64,000 bases of DNA from Thermoactinomyces sp. DSM 45892 (GTDB lineage Bacteria > Bacillota > Bacilli > Thermoactinomycetales > Thermoactinomycetaceae). The notes below the pieces were generated by a model. That model saw only the letters and a program-made list of their open reading frames with translations, was not told the origin of the DNA and ran no database searches. Made by a program: the position numbers and the translations under genes. Positions within the stretch are counted from its first letter, which is position 1, and the number at the start of each line of letters is the position of its first letter. The DNA lies in assembly GCF_900107305.1 (NCBI RefSeq), contig NZ_FNPL01000002.1, forward strand, positions 186,001 through 250,000, written 5' to 3'. This document shows, piece after piece, positions 47,801 to 55,792 of the stretch.

Positions 47801-48178
47801 ATGGAAGAAAGCCGCTTAGCAAAGCGAAGTGAAGAAGAGCAGCTTCAAGTCTGTCAACAATTGATTGGTGATGAAGTATCAGAGGGTGTGCTTGAAGAGG
47901 AAGTATCTCTTTCGAAACTACGTATTATCGCGATTAATGGCCTTGCGCTTAGAAAATACCAGCCAACAGGGACGATATGCGCTGATATTCACTTGTTTTT
48001 GGCTTTAGAAGATAGCTTGCTTCAGGATGCGCAGCCAGAAGAGATTGTAGATTTATGGTCAGGATTAACGGAGGGTCAGGTGAAGTATTCCCTGACTGGT
48101 GGGGATCACTACTCGATGCTTGAGCCGCCGCATATTAAGCCATTTGTGGATAAAATTTGTGGTCAGTTGGGGGAGTAG
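44855..48178 (+). CDS. NRPS-3: half C domain-A-PCP-TE
   Basis: A 1,107-residue synthetase with a thioesterase. Residues 1-215 match only the C-terminal lobe of a condensation domain (EQKQYWLDIF, then LLAVTKIWLYKYSGRQEIGV). The N-terminal lobe with HHxxxDG is absent, so this protein cannot condense alone. A: YTSGSTGAPKG near 397, NAYGPTE near 542, code DAFFFGAVIK, a hydrophobic pocket of unknown substrate. PCP MGGHSLKA near 795. TE with GWSFGG (nucleophile Ser near 925) and GDHYSM with the catalytic His near 1082. The TE marks this as the terminal module although the gene is in mid-cluster. GTG 44843 is an alternative start but sits on the ribosome site. Confidence 0.9.
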   Translation: MIVYDKEMLEQKQYWLDIFRSEPAFPDVPSDFQTTDQVRERASFPLSVDPEVTTSLLRICKDSDLLMYTFLLAVTKIWLYKYSGRQEIGVGVPSHRPTQKLVPVVSRLEPAQSAKQVILETKRSLTEAYQNQEFPIAHLFDELGVEMNGRLPWLTLVVSLDNIHDPDFIEAEVPDLALMFTKEDGALSARWLYNPALYMKSSLEQYFEHYMQALRSVLADSSIPVHEVDLLTETEKKKWVVDCNDTGVDYERHATLSELFERQVGLHPEAIAVEDEDRQITYRELNEVANQWARVLRNKGVCANQPVGIMLHRTTEFIIAILAVTKAGGMYVPLSTDYPAERIHYMLEDSGCLIALTTKNLLAEMDFAGEWICLDDKGASQESKENLSLQNEANDLAYMIYTSGSTGAPKGVMTEHRSVHNLVIGHETLYRGQINSHDRFLVCTNISFDASTFETWLPLLVGATLVMYAGEKFDVMKLAASMEQKEITFAFIPPALLNPLYDEFRESGRKFPLTKMFVGGEASKVEHLENYKVLKPELMLVNAYGPTETAVICTGYHYQSKGCMDPNVPIGKPMVNTQMYVLNADMQPVSTGILGELWVGGDGIARGYWNQPELTAERFVENPFRPGTKMYRTGDIVKWLSDGNLQFIGRADHQVKIRGYRIELGEIENRLAQHDAVLNALVLIKEDSQGEKYLCAYVEMGSEATNEDLVEWIAKRLPLYMIPSAFVRVSTFPLTHNGKIDRRALPEPNQSSITVHDKQAYLAPRNELEQAMVQLWEEVLQVEPIGVLDNFFAMGGHSLKALNLVNKVSKKFERSLPLSVLFKNPTVASLCEMLQSHADDVSGNVILLNEGDEAVAPLFVVHGQGGGIINFVHLAQAFESKRTIYAFQALGYDDGEPIELSVEQMAERYIAEMRQIAPTGPYHLMGWSFGGLLVYEITKQLEEQGEAVAYLGICDVKPRSKESLPKWDEKRDPLIRYALLQGMEESRLAKRSEEEQLQVCQQLIGDEVSEGVLEEEVSLSKLRIIAINGLALRKYQPTGTICADIHLFLALEDSLLQDAQPEEIVDLWSGLTEGQVKYSLTGGDHYSMLEPPHIKPFVDKICGQLGE

Positions 48179-48316
48179 ATTGATGAACGATTGATTGGTG
48201 ATCGAGGGCCCGGAGAGTCTATTCGACTTATATGGACAGGGCGGACTTGCATTTTCACATCCTCGCGGGCTCACTATTTGAGCAGTGGACAGATACATGC
48301 CCCGGGATTGCTTTGA

Positions 48317-48348
48317 TCCAATCGCTAATAAATCCGATCGCTAATAAA
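48317..48348 (+). repeat. Tandem 16-bp repeat in the NRPS-3/NRPS-4 gap
   Basis: TCCAATCGCTAATAAA and TCCGATCGCTAATAAA directly abut (15 of 16 identical). They lie in the 237-base gap 48179-48415, the largest gap inside the cluster. The gap also holds GGGCCC and CCCCGGG segments. I see no clear promoter, terminator or riboswitch there. Confidence 0.6.
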
Positions 48349-48415
48349 CTGCCCTGATCGACCGATAGGACATCGACCTGACAAGACAAGGAAATAAACA
48401 GAAGGGAAGAAAACC

Positions 48416-51400
48416 ATGGCAATAGGCACCCATCAAGAAATCAGTAAATACGAATTGTCACATACCCAGAAACGTTTCTGGTTTACCGAACAACTCGAAT
48501 TTGTACAAGAAGCCAAAGTAAATGCTATGGCCCACGTATCTACTGCATTCACTTTAAAAGGAAATCTCAACATCGCCCACTTCGGGCAAGTACTTAGTGA
48601 ATTAGTCAACCGTCATGATACACTACGAACCTGTTTTCGTGAAGAGGACGGCAAGCCGTTACAAGTGATTTATTCTAACATCGACTTTAACGTATTGATG
48701 GTGGATCTCACAACGGAGACTGCAAGCGCTCAAACAGACATGCTACAACGCCTAGTAGTGGAGGAACTAAACAAACCGTTCGATTTAAACGAAGCACCGC
48801 TGCTACGTGCTACCTTATATAAATTATCTGAATCAGAGCATATGTGCCTCATTGTGGCTCATCATATTATTGCGGATGGCTGGGCAATCGATATCCTGAT
48901 GTCTGAATTAGCAGCGCTCTATCACGCAAATGCAAACCAATTACCTAATCCACTCGAACCACTAGCGATTCAATATAGCGACTTTGCACATTGGCATAAT
49001 GAGATGTTAGACGGGGGAGAGTTGGATGAACAACGAACGTTCTGGCTCGATCGCCTAGCTGGTGAGCTACCTGATCTTAACTTTCCACTCGATTATTCGA
49101 GACCATCTATGCAAAAGTTCGACGGAGACACGGTTCCACTTAAGATTGAAGGGGAATGGATGCAGAAGTTAAAGGAAACTTGTGAGAGGTTAGACGTAAG
49201 TCTTTATATGTTTTTACTAGCTTCCTTTAATGTGCTTTTGAGTAAGTACACACGAAACACAGATATTATCGTGGGAACTTCTCTTTCTGGGCGTGTTCAT
49301 CCTGAGGTGTCTAACCTGATCGGGTGCTTTATTAACACCCTGCCCGTGCGGAATGAGGTGAAGGGGGAAGAATCGTTTCAAGACTTCGTAAAACGGATTA
49401 AACAATCGGTGCTGGAGATCTATGCAAATCAAGAATACCCATTTGACCGGATTGTAGAAGAGTTAGGAGTGGAACGGAATCTAAGCCGCAACCCGATTTT
49501 CGATGTCATGTTTGAAGTTCATACGCTTCGTACAGACAAACATGCAGAAGTAGAAGTAAGTTCTGATCTTACTCTTTCTTTTGAAAAGTCACTAGATCAT
49601 ATTCATTATTCTGGATTTGATTTTGCCTTTGAGTTATTCCAATCAGAAGGAAAAATAGATGGTTATATCCAATACTGCACTGCATTATTTAAGCGAGAAA
49701 CGATAGAGCGTTTAAGTCGTCATTTTGTTCAACTCGTTCGCCATGTGGTAGAGAACCCAGGACAAAAAGTATGTGAAATGGACATGTTATGTGATGAAGA
49801 AAAAAGACAAGTATTAGAACAGTTTAATTACTTGAAGAGTCCATATCCTGTGCATATTCCGATGCAACAGCTTTTTGAGGAGCAAGTTGCACGGAGACCT
49901 AAAGCGATCGCTGTCAGTTTTGAAGGGGAAGAGCTTTCTTATCAACAGTTAAATGAACGAGCAAACCGTTTAGCACATCTGCTACGTTCGAAGGGAGTAG
50001 GGGTAAACCAATTCGTTGCCGTGGTAAGTGAACGAAATCTGGATTGGTTGACGACGATCCTTGCGATTTTCAAAAGCGGTGCTGCGTATGTGCCTGTGGA
50101 TCCAAATCTCCCCGATGAACGGATTTCCTACATTATCAAAAATAGCGAATCAAAGGTAGTAGTGACCCAATCTGCATTTGAGGAGCGTTTAACATCTCAT
50201 GCGGGTGAGATGATCCAAACGATGGTTACGCTCGAGGAGCAAGATTTGAATGAGTATAGTAGCGAGAATCCAAAGATGTTGAATGCATCGACAGATCTTG
50301 CTTACATGATTTATACATCTGGCTCTACAGGGAATCCAAAAGGTGCTTTGGTGCGACATGATGGCATGATAAACCATCTGTTCGCGAAGCTTGATAGTCT
50401 CGGTATCGGAGTAGAGGATGTCGTGGTGCAAAATGCATCGGTCAGCTTTGACATTTCTGTATGGCAAGCGCTTGTTGCCCTCTTAGTCGGAGCGAAGACG
50501 TCCATCGTTTCCTTTGAAGTGGCTCGGGATCAAGCTTTATTACTAGAGCACTTGCATAAAGAGCAGGTGACTGTGCTGGAAACGGTCCCAACACTACTTT
50601 TTGCCTTTCTCGATACGGCTCGTGGACTAGAGAAATCAGATCGGGAGCTACCACAGTTACGTTGGATGATTGCCACAGGAGAAGAGCTACCTGTGAAGCT
50701 AGTAAATAGTTGGTTTGAACTATATCCACATATCAAGTTAATGAATGCATATGGCCCTACCGAATGTTCGGATGATGTAACCCAGCATGTTATGTCCGGA
50801 CGAATTGAGTCAGAGCAACGTGTCCCAGTAGGTCAGCCACTTGCTAACTTGAATTTGTATGTTGTGGATCAGTACAATCACCTCGCTCCAGTAGGGGTAA
50901 AAGGGGAGATTTTGGTTAGTGGAATCGGTGTGGGAGATGGGTACTGGAAAAATGCAGAACTCACACAAGAGAAATTTATCTCCAATCCATTTTCAGTTGA
51001 TCCGTCCCATTCTCGTGTATATCGGACAGGTGACTTGGGGCGCTGGATGCCAGATGGATCGATCGAATTCTTTAGCCGTATCGACTTCCAAGTAAAGGTT
51101 CGTGGTTTCCGAATCGAGCTAGGTGAGATTGAAAGTGCCATGAGGAACCATCCACAAGTAGATGAAGTAGCAGTGATCGTGAAGAAGGCAGCTGATGGCG
51201 ATAATATGTTAGTTGCGTTTTACACAAGTAAAGATTTAGTAGAAACGAATACACTCCAAAGCTATTTACGTGATATTTTGCCATACTATACCGTTCCAAC
51301 TCATATCATCCAAATCGAACGTATGCCACTACTCACAAGCGAAAAAATAGATCGCAGTTCATTAAAAAAGTGGGAGTTGGAAGAAGGCACACAAAGAGGT

Positions 51401-54400
51401 GTGGCCCTACCGACGACTCAAACAGAAATCGAGATTGCTTCCATCTGGCAAGAAATTCTCGGACTGGAGCTAGTACATGCAGACGATAACTTCTTCCACA
51501 TCGGTGGTCACTCGATTAGTGCAGTAAAGGTGATTAACCGAATTCGAGATCGTTTTCAAATCAAGATGGCACTACAACAAGTGTTTATCACACCGGTGCT
51601 GGGTGAGCTATCGGCGGTCATTGATACAGAAGTTGCGAGCCTAAACCACCCTGTAGCAGACGATGCGAAGAAGATGAGCGACAATCCGCTACAACCGATG
51701 CCGAAACAAGAGGCGTACCTGTTAGCTCCTGTACAGTTACCAGAGTGGTACTTGCATCATCTTGAGCCAGATAATCCGTTTTATAATGTCAGCTTTGATG
51801 TGATGTTCCAAGGCGATATGAACCTAGAGGCTTTCGTGCGCGCATGGCAAACGATTGTAGATCGTCATGCGGTGTTACGAGTTACCTTCCGCAATGATAA
51901 TGGAACTCCCTACCAAATAGTGGCTCCGCATATGGAGATGAGCCTTTCGAATCTGTACGAGGATTACACACACGTAGCGGAAGAGAAGGTCCCCGAAGTA
52001 ACGAAGGAACTAGCATACGCACATGCGAATCAGCTATTTAACTTCGAGACAGGACCATTGTTTCATACCAAGTTAGTAGAGTTCCCTGGCAAACAGTTCC
52101 TCTTTATGTTTGTAAGTCACCATATTATTTGGGACGAAACCTCTTCGATGAACTTGATGAAAGAGTTGAATGAGCTATACAACGCATTTGTAATGAACCG
52201 TGAGCCTCAGTTGCCTGAACTTGCGATTGACTATGTCGATTATGCCCAGTGGATGAACCGGTCGATTGAAGAGGGATATCTAGAGGAGCAACGCCAGTAT
52301 TGGTTGAAGAAATTTGCGAATGCTCCGAAAGGACTGGACTTACCGACTGACTATCCGAGACCGCCGATGGTTACGTTTAATGGTGGAACGATTTTAGGAA
52401 GATTTGATCCCGAACTACAAAAGCAGGTTATGGATTTTTGTCAGCAGAACAACATCACCTTATACATGTTTTTGTTAGCTGTTTTAAACCTTTATGTACA
52501 TCGTCTGAGTGGTCAACAGGACTTTGTCCTCGGCTCTCCGATCCAAAACCGTGATGATATGAAGTTGGAAAACATGTTGGGCTTGTTTGCGACAGCGATT
52601 CCACTACGCTGTCTGATTGAAAAAGAGATGACGTTTGAACAGCTAGTTGCTCAAAGCAGACAGACGGCGATCGAAGCATACGATAACCACATCTATCCTA
52701 GCAATTTTGTCGTAGAGCAGATCGAAGCAGAAGTAGATCTATCCCGTTCGAAGCTCTTTACGATCATGTATGGCCTACAAAATAATAAGCAGGACCTAGT
52801 GAAGAGTCTTCAGTTTGAAGGGCTTGCTTGCAACTTTAAACTCTATGATTTTATCGAAAGTAGCTCACGTTTTGATTTGACTTTCGCGTTTGATGAACTG
52901 GACAGCGGGATTGAAATCAACTTGAACTACAACTCCGATTTGTTTAAGAAATCAACAGCGGAGCGGATTGCACAGCAATTTATTTTGTTGACGGAACAAG
53001 TTGTACGCACACCGGAAAAGGCCCTTCATGCCTATTCGTTAGTTACAGAGGAAGAGAAGCAAATGATGGTTGATGAGTGGAACCAAACGGATAGTGAGTT
53101 TCCTGAGCACATCTGTATTCATGAAAAGTTCGAACAACAGGTAGAAAAGAATCCGGACCATACAGTGATTCTGTATAACAACCTGACTCTCAGCTACCGT
53201 GAGCTAAATGAGCGAGCGAATCAACTAGCACATCTTCTGCGCGAGCTAGGTGTGGAATCGGAACATAAAGTGGGCATTACGTTAGAGCCGTCAGCCGATA
53301 TGCTGATCGCACTCCTAGCGGTACTAAAAGCAGGTACTGCCTATGTGCCGGTAAGTCCAGAGCTACCTACGAACCGCCAAAAGACGATTATCGAACGGGC
53401 AGGCATTAGCTTACTGATTACGGCGAGTGAATTTGTAAATGATGATGCAGGGTTTAGCGGACAGATCATACAAGTGGACACAGATCGTCCCCGAATCGAT
53501 GCTAAGTCTAAGCAAAATCTGGATCTACCCGTCTCTTCCAATCAGCTAGCTTATGTATTATTTACTTCTGGAACCACTGGGATGCCGAAGGGGATTGAAG
53601 TAGAGCATCGGGGAGTCATCAGCTTGTTTGAGTGGAGTGGCCGGAAATATTCACTTACGGATGCGGATGCCACGCTATTCATGACTCCGTATACCTTTGA
53701 TGCATCCCTATTGGAAACGTTTTGGCCGTTGATGTTTGGAGCGAGAGTAGTTATTCCAAGCAAAGATGAGCTGAAGAATCCAGTTGCGATCGGTCAGATG
53801 GTGGCAAAGCATCAGATCACTATCCTCCAATTTGTACCGGTATTGCTGGAAGCATTCGTAAATGCGAGAAAGAATAACGAGTTCCCACAAACCCCGTCGC
53901 TCCGTTATGTCATTTGTGGTGGTGCGGTCCTGACACGGGAGTTACGAGATAAATTTAGCAGTCAGTTTACTTGTCATCTAAGCAATCACTACGGCCCAAC
54001 AGAGGTAACCGTTGATGCGATTACATTTGACTGTGGGGAACATTTTGAAGGTAATGTGGTTCCGATCGGGAAGCCAATCGGCAATGCCAAAGTGTACTTG
54101 CTAGATGAGTATATGAATCTCGTGCCAGTAGGGGTGCCAGGTGAAATCTATATTGCTTCTGCTGGGCTGGCCCGTGGATATTTGCATGACGTGGAGGCGA
54201 CGAATCGAAGCTTTGTTCCGGATCCGTTTTCTACTAATCCTCAATCACGTCTATATAAGACGGGTGATGTTGCCAAATATCTCGAAGATGGAAATATCGT
54301 CTATTTAGGACGGATTGACAACCAAGTGAAGGTGCGTGGCAATCGGGTTGAGCTAGAAGAAGTGGAAAATTGGCTATCTTCGCATGATTCGATTCGGAAC

Positions 54401-55723
54401 TGTGCCGTGATTCATATGAAAGATGAGCGAATAGATGGACTGGTGGCCTATGTGGAGTTAGATCAAGAAGGGACCCCTCTTCAAGTAGGAGAAGAGAAGT
54501 TGACATTATATACTCTCTCCCAAATCCCAAGCTTAAAGACTCGTATGGACGAGCTTCATTTATCAGCATGGCCGGCTTATTTTGCGGGTGAAGAAGTTCA
54601 GCGTGAATACTGGCCGAAGCTGTTCCACCAATTTTCGGAGTATCAATTTACGTTGATCGACCCATCAGGACGTGTGGTAGCAGGCGGAAATACGGTTCCG
54701 ATTTACTGGGATGGTACACACGATGACTTACCACAAGGATGGGATGCTGGTTTAGTAAAAGGTTTTACCGATGCAGAAAAAGGTGTAGAGCCAAATACCT
54801 TACTCGTTCTCGCTGGAGTAGTAGACGAGTCATGCCAAGGAAAAGGTCTTGCTGCCATCTTGGTAAAAGCATTTAAACAATTAGCGCTTGGGCACGGACT
54901 GGAGCGATTGATCGTTCCTGTACGACCAACGGGGAAACATGCGTATCCAGATCTTAGCTTTACAGAGTATAGTGAACTGCGCCGTGAAGATGGTCTGCCC
55001 GTTGATAACTGGCTACGTACACATGAGCGTGTGGGCGGAAAAATCCTCAAGATGGCGACTCACTCTCAATATGTAAAAGCCAGTGTCACCGACTGGGAAC
55101 AATGGACGGGGATTCGATTTACCGAAAGTGGTGCGTACTCTGTACCTGATGCGTTACAACCGGTGCAGGTCGACTTGGAACAAGGTATCGCAGAATACTG
55201 GGACGCAAGTGTTTGGATGGAGCATCCAGTTACGGCGGACACATCGTATACATGGGAGTATATCGATCCGGAGAAAATCCAAAGCTTTCTAAAGCAATTT
55301 ATGCCTGAATATATGGTTCCGCAACAATATATGTTTCTCAGCCATATGCCGCTCATGAATAGTGGGAAAATCGATAAGAAGTCTTTGCCAGAACCCACTT
55401 TATTTATTCAGAACCAAAGAGAATTCGTCCTACCACAAAGCAAAACCGAAGAAGAGATTCTCGTGATCTGGAAAGAGATTTTGCAACTGGATGAAATCAG
55501 TGTAACGGATAACTTCTTTGATCTGGGTGGTCATTCATTGAGGGCGACTCAGACGGTTACGAGGTTGACGAAATCCTTTGGGATCCAATTTAACCTTCGA
55601 GAATTGTTCCAAGCGGTTACGATTCGTGCCTTGGCTCAGTTAGTAGAATCCAAGCGAGATTCACAGCCGACGAGTGGGACTTCCTTTAAAAAAGTAGAAC
55701 GACGTACCAGAACCAAAAAATAG
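48416..55723 (+). CDS. NRPS-4: C-A(Dap/Dab)-PCP-C-A[GNAT insertion]-PCP
   Basis: A 2,435-residue two-module synthetase. Module 1: C with HHIIADGW near 148; A with NAYGPTE near 779 and code DIWEITADDK, one conservative change from the known Dab code; PCP near 1029. Module 2: C with HHIIWDE near 1235 (Glu for the usual Gly); A with YGPTE near 1859 and code DALQIGHVDK; PCP GGHSLRA near 2371. The second A domain is interrupted between motif A8 (IDNQVKVRGNRVELEEVE near 1966) and A9 (MPEYMVP near 2297). The insert of about 230-250 residues is GNAT-like, with acyl-CoA loop CQGKGLAAILV near 2140. ATG 48416 follows AGAAGGGAAG. Confidence 0.9.
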   Translation: MAIGTHQEISKYELSHTQKRFWFTEQLEFVQEAKVNAMAHVSTAFTLKGNLNIAHFGQVLSELVNRHDTLRTCFREEDGKPLQVIYSNIDFNVLMVDLTTETASAQTDMLQRLVVEELNKPFDLNEAPLLRATLYKLSESEHMCLIVAHHIIADGWAIDILMSELAALYHANANQLPNPLEPLAIQYSDFAHWHNEMLDGGELDEQRTFWLDRLAGELPDLNFPLDYSRPSMQKFDGDTVPLKIEGEWMQKLKETCERLDVSLYMFLLASFNVLLSKYTRNTDIIVGTSLSGRVHPEVSNLIGCFINTLPVRNEVKGEESFQDFVKRIKQSVLEIYANQEYPFDRIVEELGVERNLSRNPIFDVMFEVHTLRTDKHAEVEVSSDLTLSFEKSLDHIHYSGFDFAFELFQSEGKIDGYIQYCTALFKRETIERLSRHFVQLVRHVVENPGQKVCEMDMLCDEEKRQVLEQFNYLKSPYPVHIPMQQLFEEQVARRPKAIAVSFEGEELSYQQLNERANRLAHLLRSKGVGVNQFVAVVSERNLDWLTTILAIFKSGAAYVPVDPNLPDERISYIIKNSESKVVVTQSAFEERLTSHAGEMIQTMVTLEEQDLNEYSSENPKMLNASTDLAYMIYTSGSTGNPKGALVRHDGMINHLFAKLDSLGIGVEDVVVQNASVSFDISVWQALVALLVGAKTSIVSFEVARDQALLLEHLHKEQVTVLETVPTLLFAFLDTARGLEKSDRELPQLRWMIATGEELPVKLVNSWFELYPHIKLMNAYGPTECSDDVTQHVMSGRIESEQRVPVGQPLANLNLYVVDQYNHLAPVGVKGEILVSGIGVGDGYWKNAELTQEKFISNPFSVDPSHSRVYRTGDLGRWMPDGSIEFFSRIDFQVKVRGFRIELGEIESAMRNHPQVDEVAVIVKKAADGDNMLVAFYTSKDLVETNTLQSYLRDILPYYTVPTHIIQIERMPLLTSEKIDRSSLKKWELEEGTQRGVALPTTQTEIEIASIWQEILGLELVHADDNFFHIGGHSISAVKVINRIRDRFQIKMALQQVFITPVLGELSAVIDTEVASLNHPVADDAKKMSDNPLQPMPKQEAYLLAPVQLPEWYLHHLEPDNPFYNVSFDVMFQGDMNLEAFVRAWQTIVDRHAVLRVTFRNDNGTPYQIVAPHMEMSLSNLYEDYTHVAEEKVPEVTKELAYAHANQLFNFETGPLFHTKLVEFPGKQFLFMFVSHHIIWDETSSMNLMKELNELYNAFVMNREPQLPELAIDYVDYAQWMNRSIEEGYLEEQRQYWLKKFANAPKGLDLPTDYPRPPMVTFNGGTILGRFDPELQKQVMDFCQQNNITLYMFLLAVLNLYVHRLSGQQDFVLGSPIQNRDDMKLENMLGLFATAIPLRCLIEKEMTFEQLVAQSRQTAIEAYDNHIYPSNFVVEQIEAEVDLSRSKLFTIMYGLQNNKQDLVKSLQFEGLACNFKLYDFIESSSRFDLTFAFDELDSGIEINLNYNSDLFKKSTAERIAQQFILLTEQVVRTPEKALHAYSLVTEEEKQMMVDEWNQTDSEFPEHICIHEKFEQQVEKNPDHTVILYNNLTLSYRELNERANQLAHLLRELGVESEHKVGITLEPSADMLIALLAVLKAGTAYVPVSPELPTNRQKTIIERAGISLLITASEFVNDDAGFSGQIIQVDTDRPRIDAKSKQNLDLPVSSNQLAYVLFTSGTTGMPKGIEVEHRGVISLFEWSGRKYSLTDADATLFMTPYTFDASLLETFWPLMFGARVVIPSKDELKNPVAIGQMVAKHQITILQFVPVLLEAFVNARKNNEFPQTPSLRYVICGGAVLTRELRDKFSSQFTCHLSNHYGPTEVTVDAITFDCGEHFEGNVVPIGKPIGNAKVYLLDEYMNLVPVGVPGEIYIASAGLARGYLHDVEATNRSFVPDPFSTNPQSRLYKTGDVAKYLEDGNIVYLGRIDNQVKVRGNRVELEEVENWLSSHDSIRNCAVIHMKDERIDGLVAYVELDQEGTPLQVGEEKLTLYTLSQIPSLKTRMDELHLSAWPAYFAGEEVQREYWPKLFHQFSEYQFTLIDPSGRVVAGGNTVPIYWDGTHDDLPQGWDAGLVKGFTDAEKGVEPNTLLVLAGVVDESCQGKGLAAILVKAFKQLALGHGLERLIVPVRPTGKHAYPDLSFTEYSELRREDGLPVDNWLRTHERVGGKILKMATHSQYVKASVTDWEQWTGIRFTESGAYSVPDALQPVQVDLEQGIAEYWDASVWMEHPVTADTSYTWEYIDPEKIQSFLKQFMPEYMVPQQYMFLSHMPLMNSGKIDKKSLPEPTLFIQNQREFVLPQSKTEEEILVIWKEILQLDEISVTDNFFDLGGHSLRATQTVTRLTKSFGIQFNLRELFQAVTIRALAQLVESKRDSQPTSGTSFKKVERRTRTKK

Positions 55724-55735
55724 TTTCCTATTCAG

Positions 55736-55775
55736 CATGTTGGGTGGGGGTGTACTCCACCCGGCATTTTGATAG
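55736..55775 (+). terminator. Hairpin between NRPS-4 and NRPS-5
   Basis: GGGTGG / CCACCC core stem extended by ATG/CAT pairs, followed by TTTTG. It may attenuate or stabilise the mRNA rather than terminate it. Confidence 0.4.
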
Positions 55776-55792
55776 CAAAAGGGGTACAGATA

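Noticed and set aside
48179-48415. A T-box or other riboswitch in front of NRPS-4
   Set aside because: The T-box core sequence is absent and no specifier-type stem or following terminator could be drawn.
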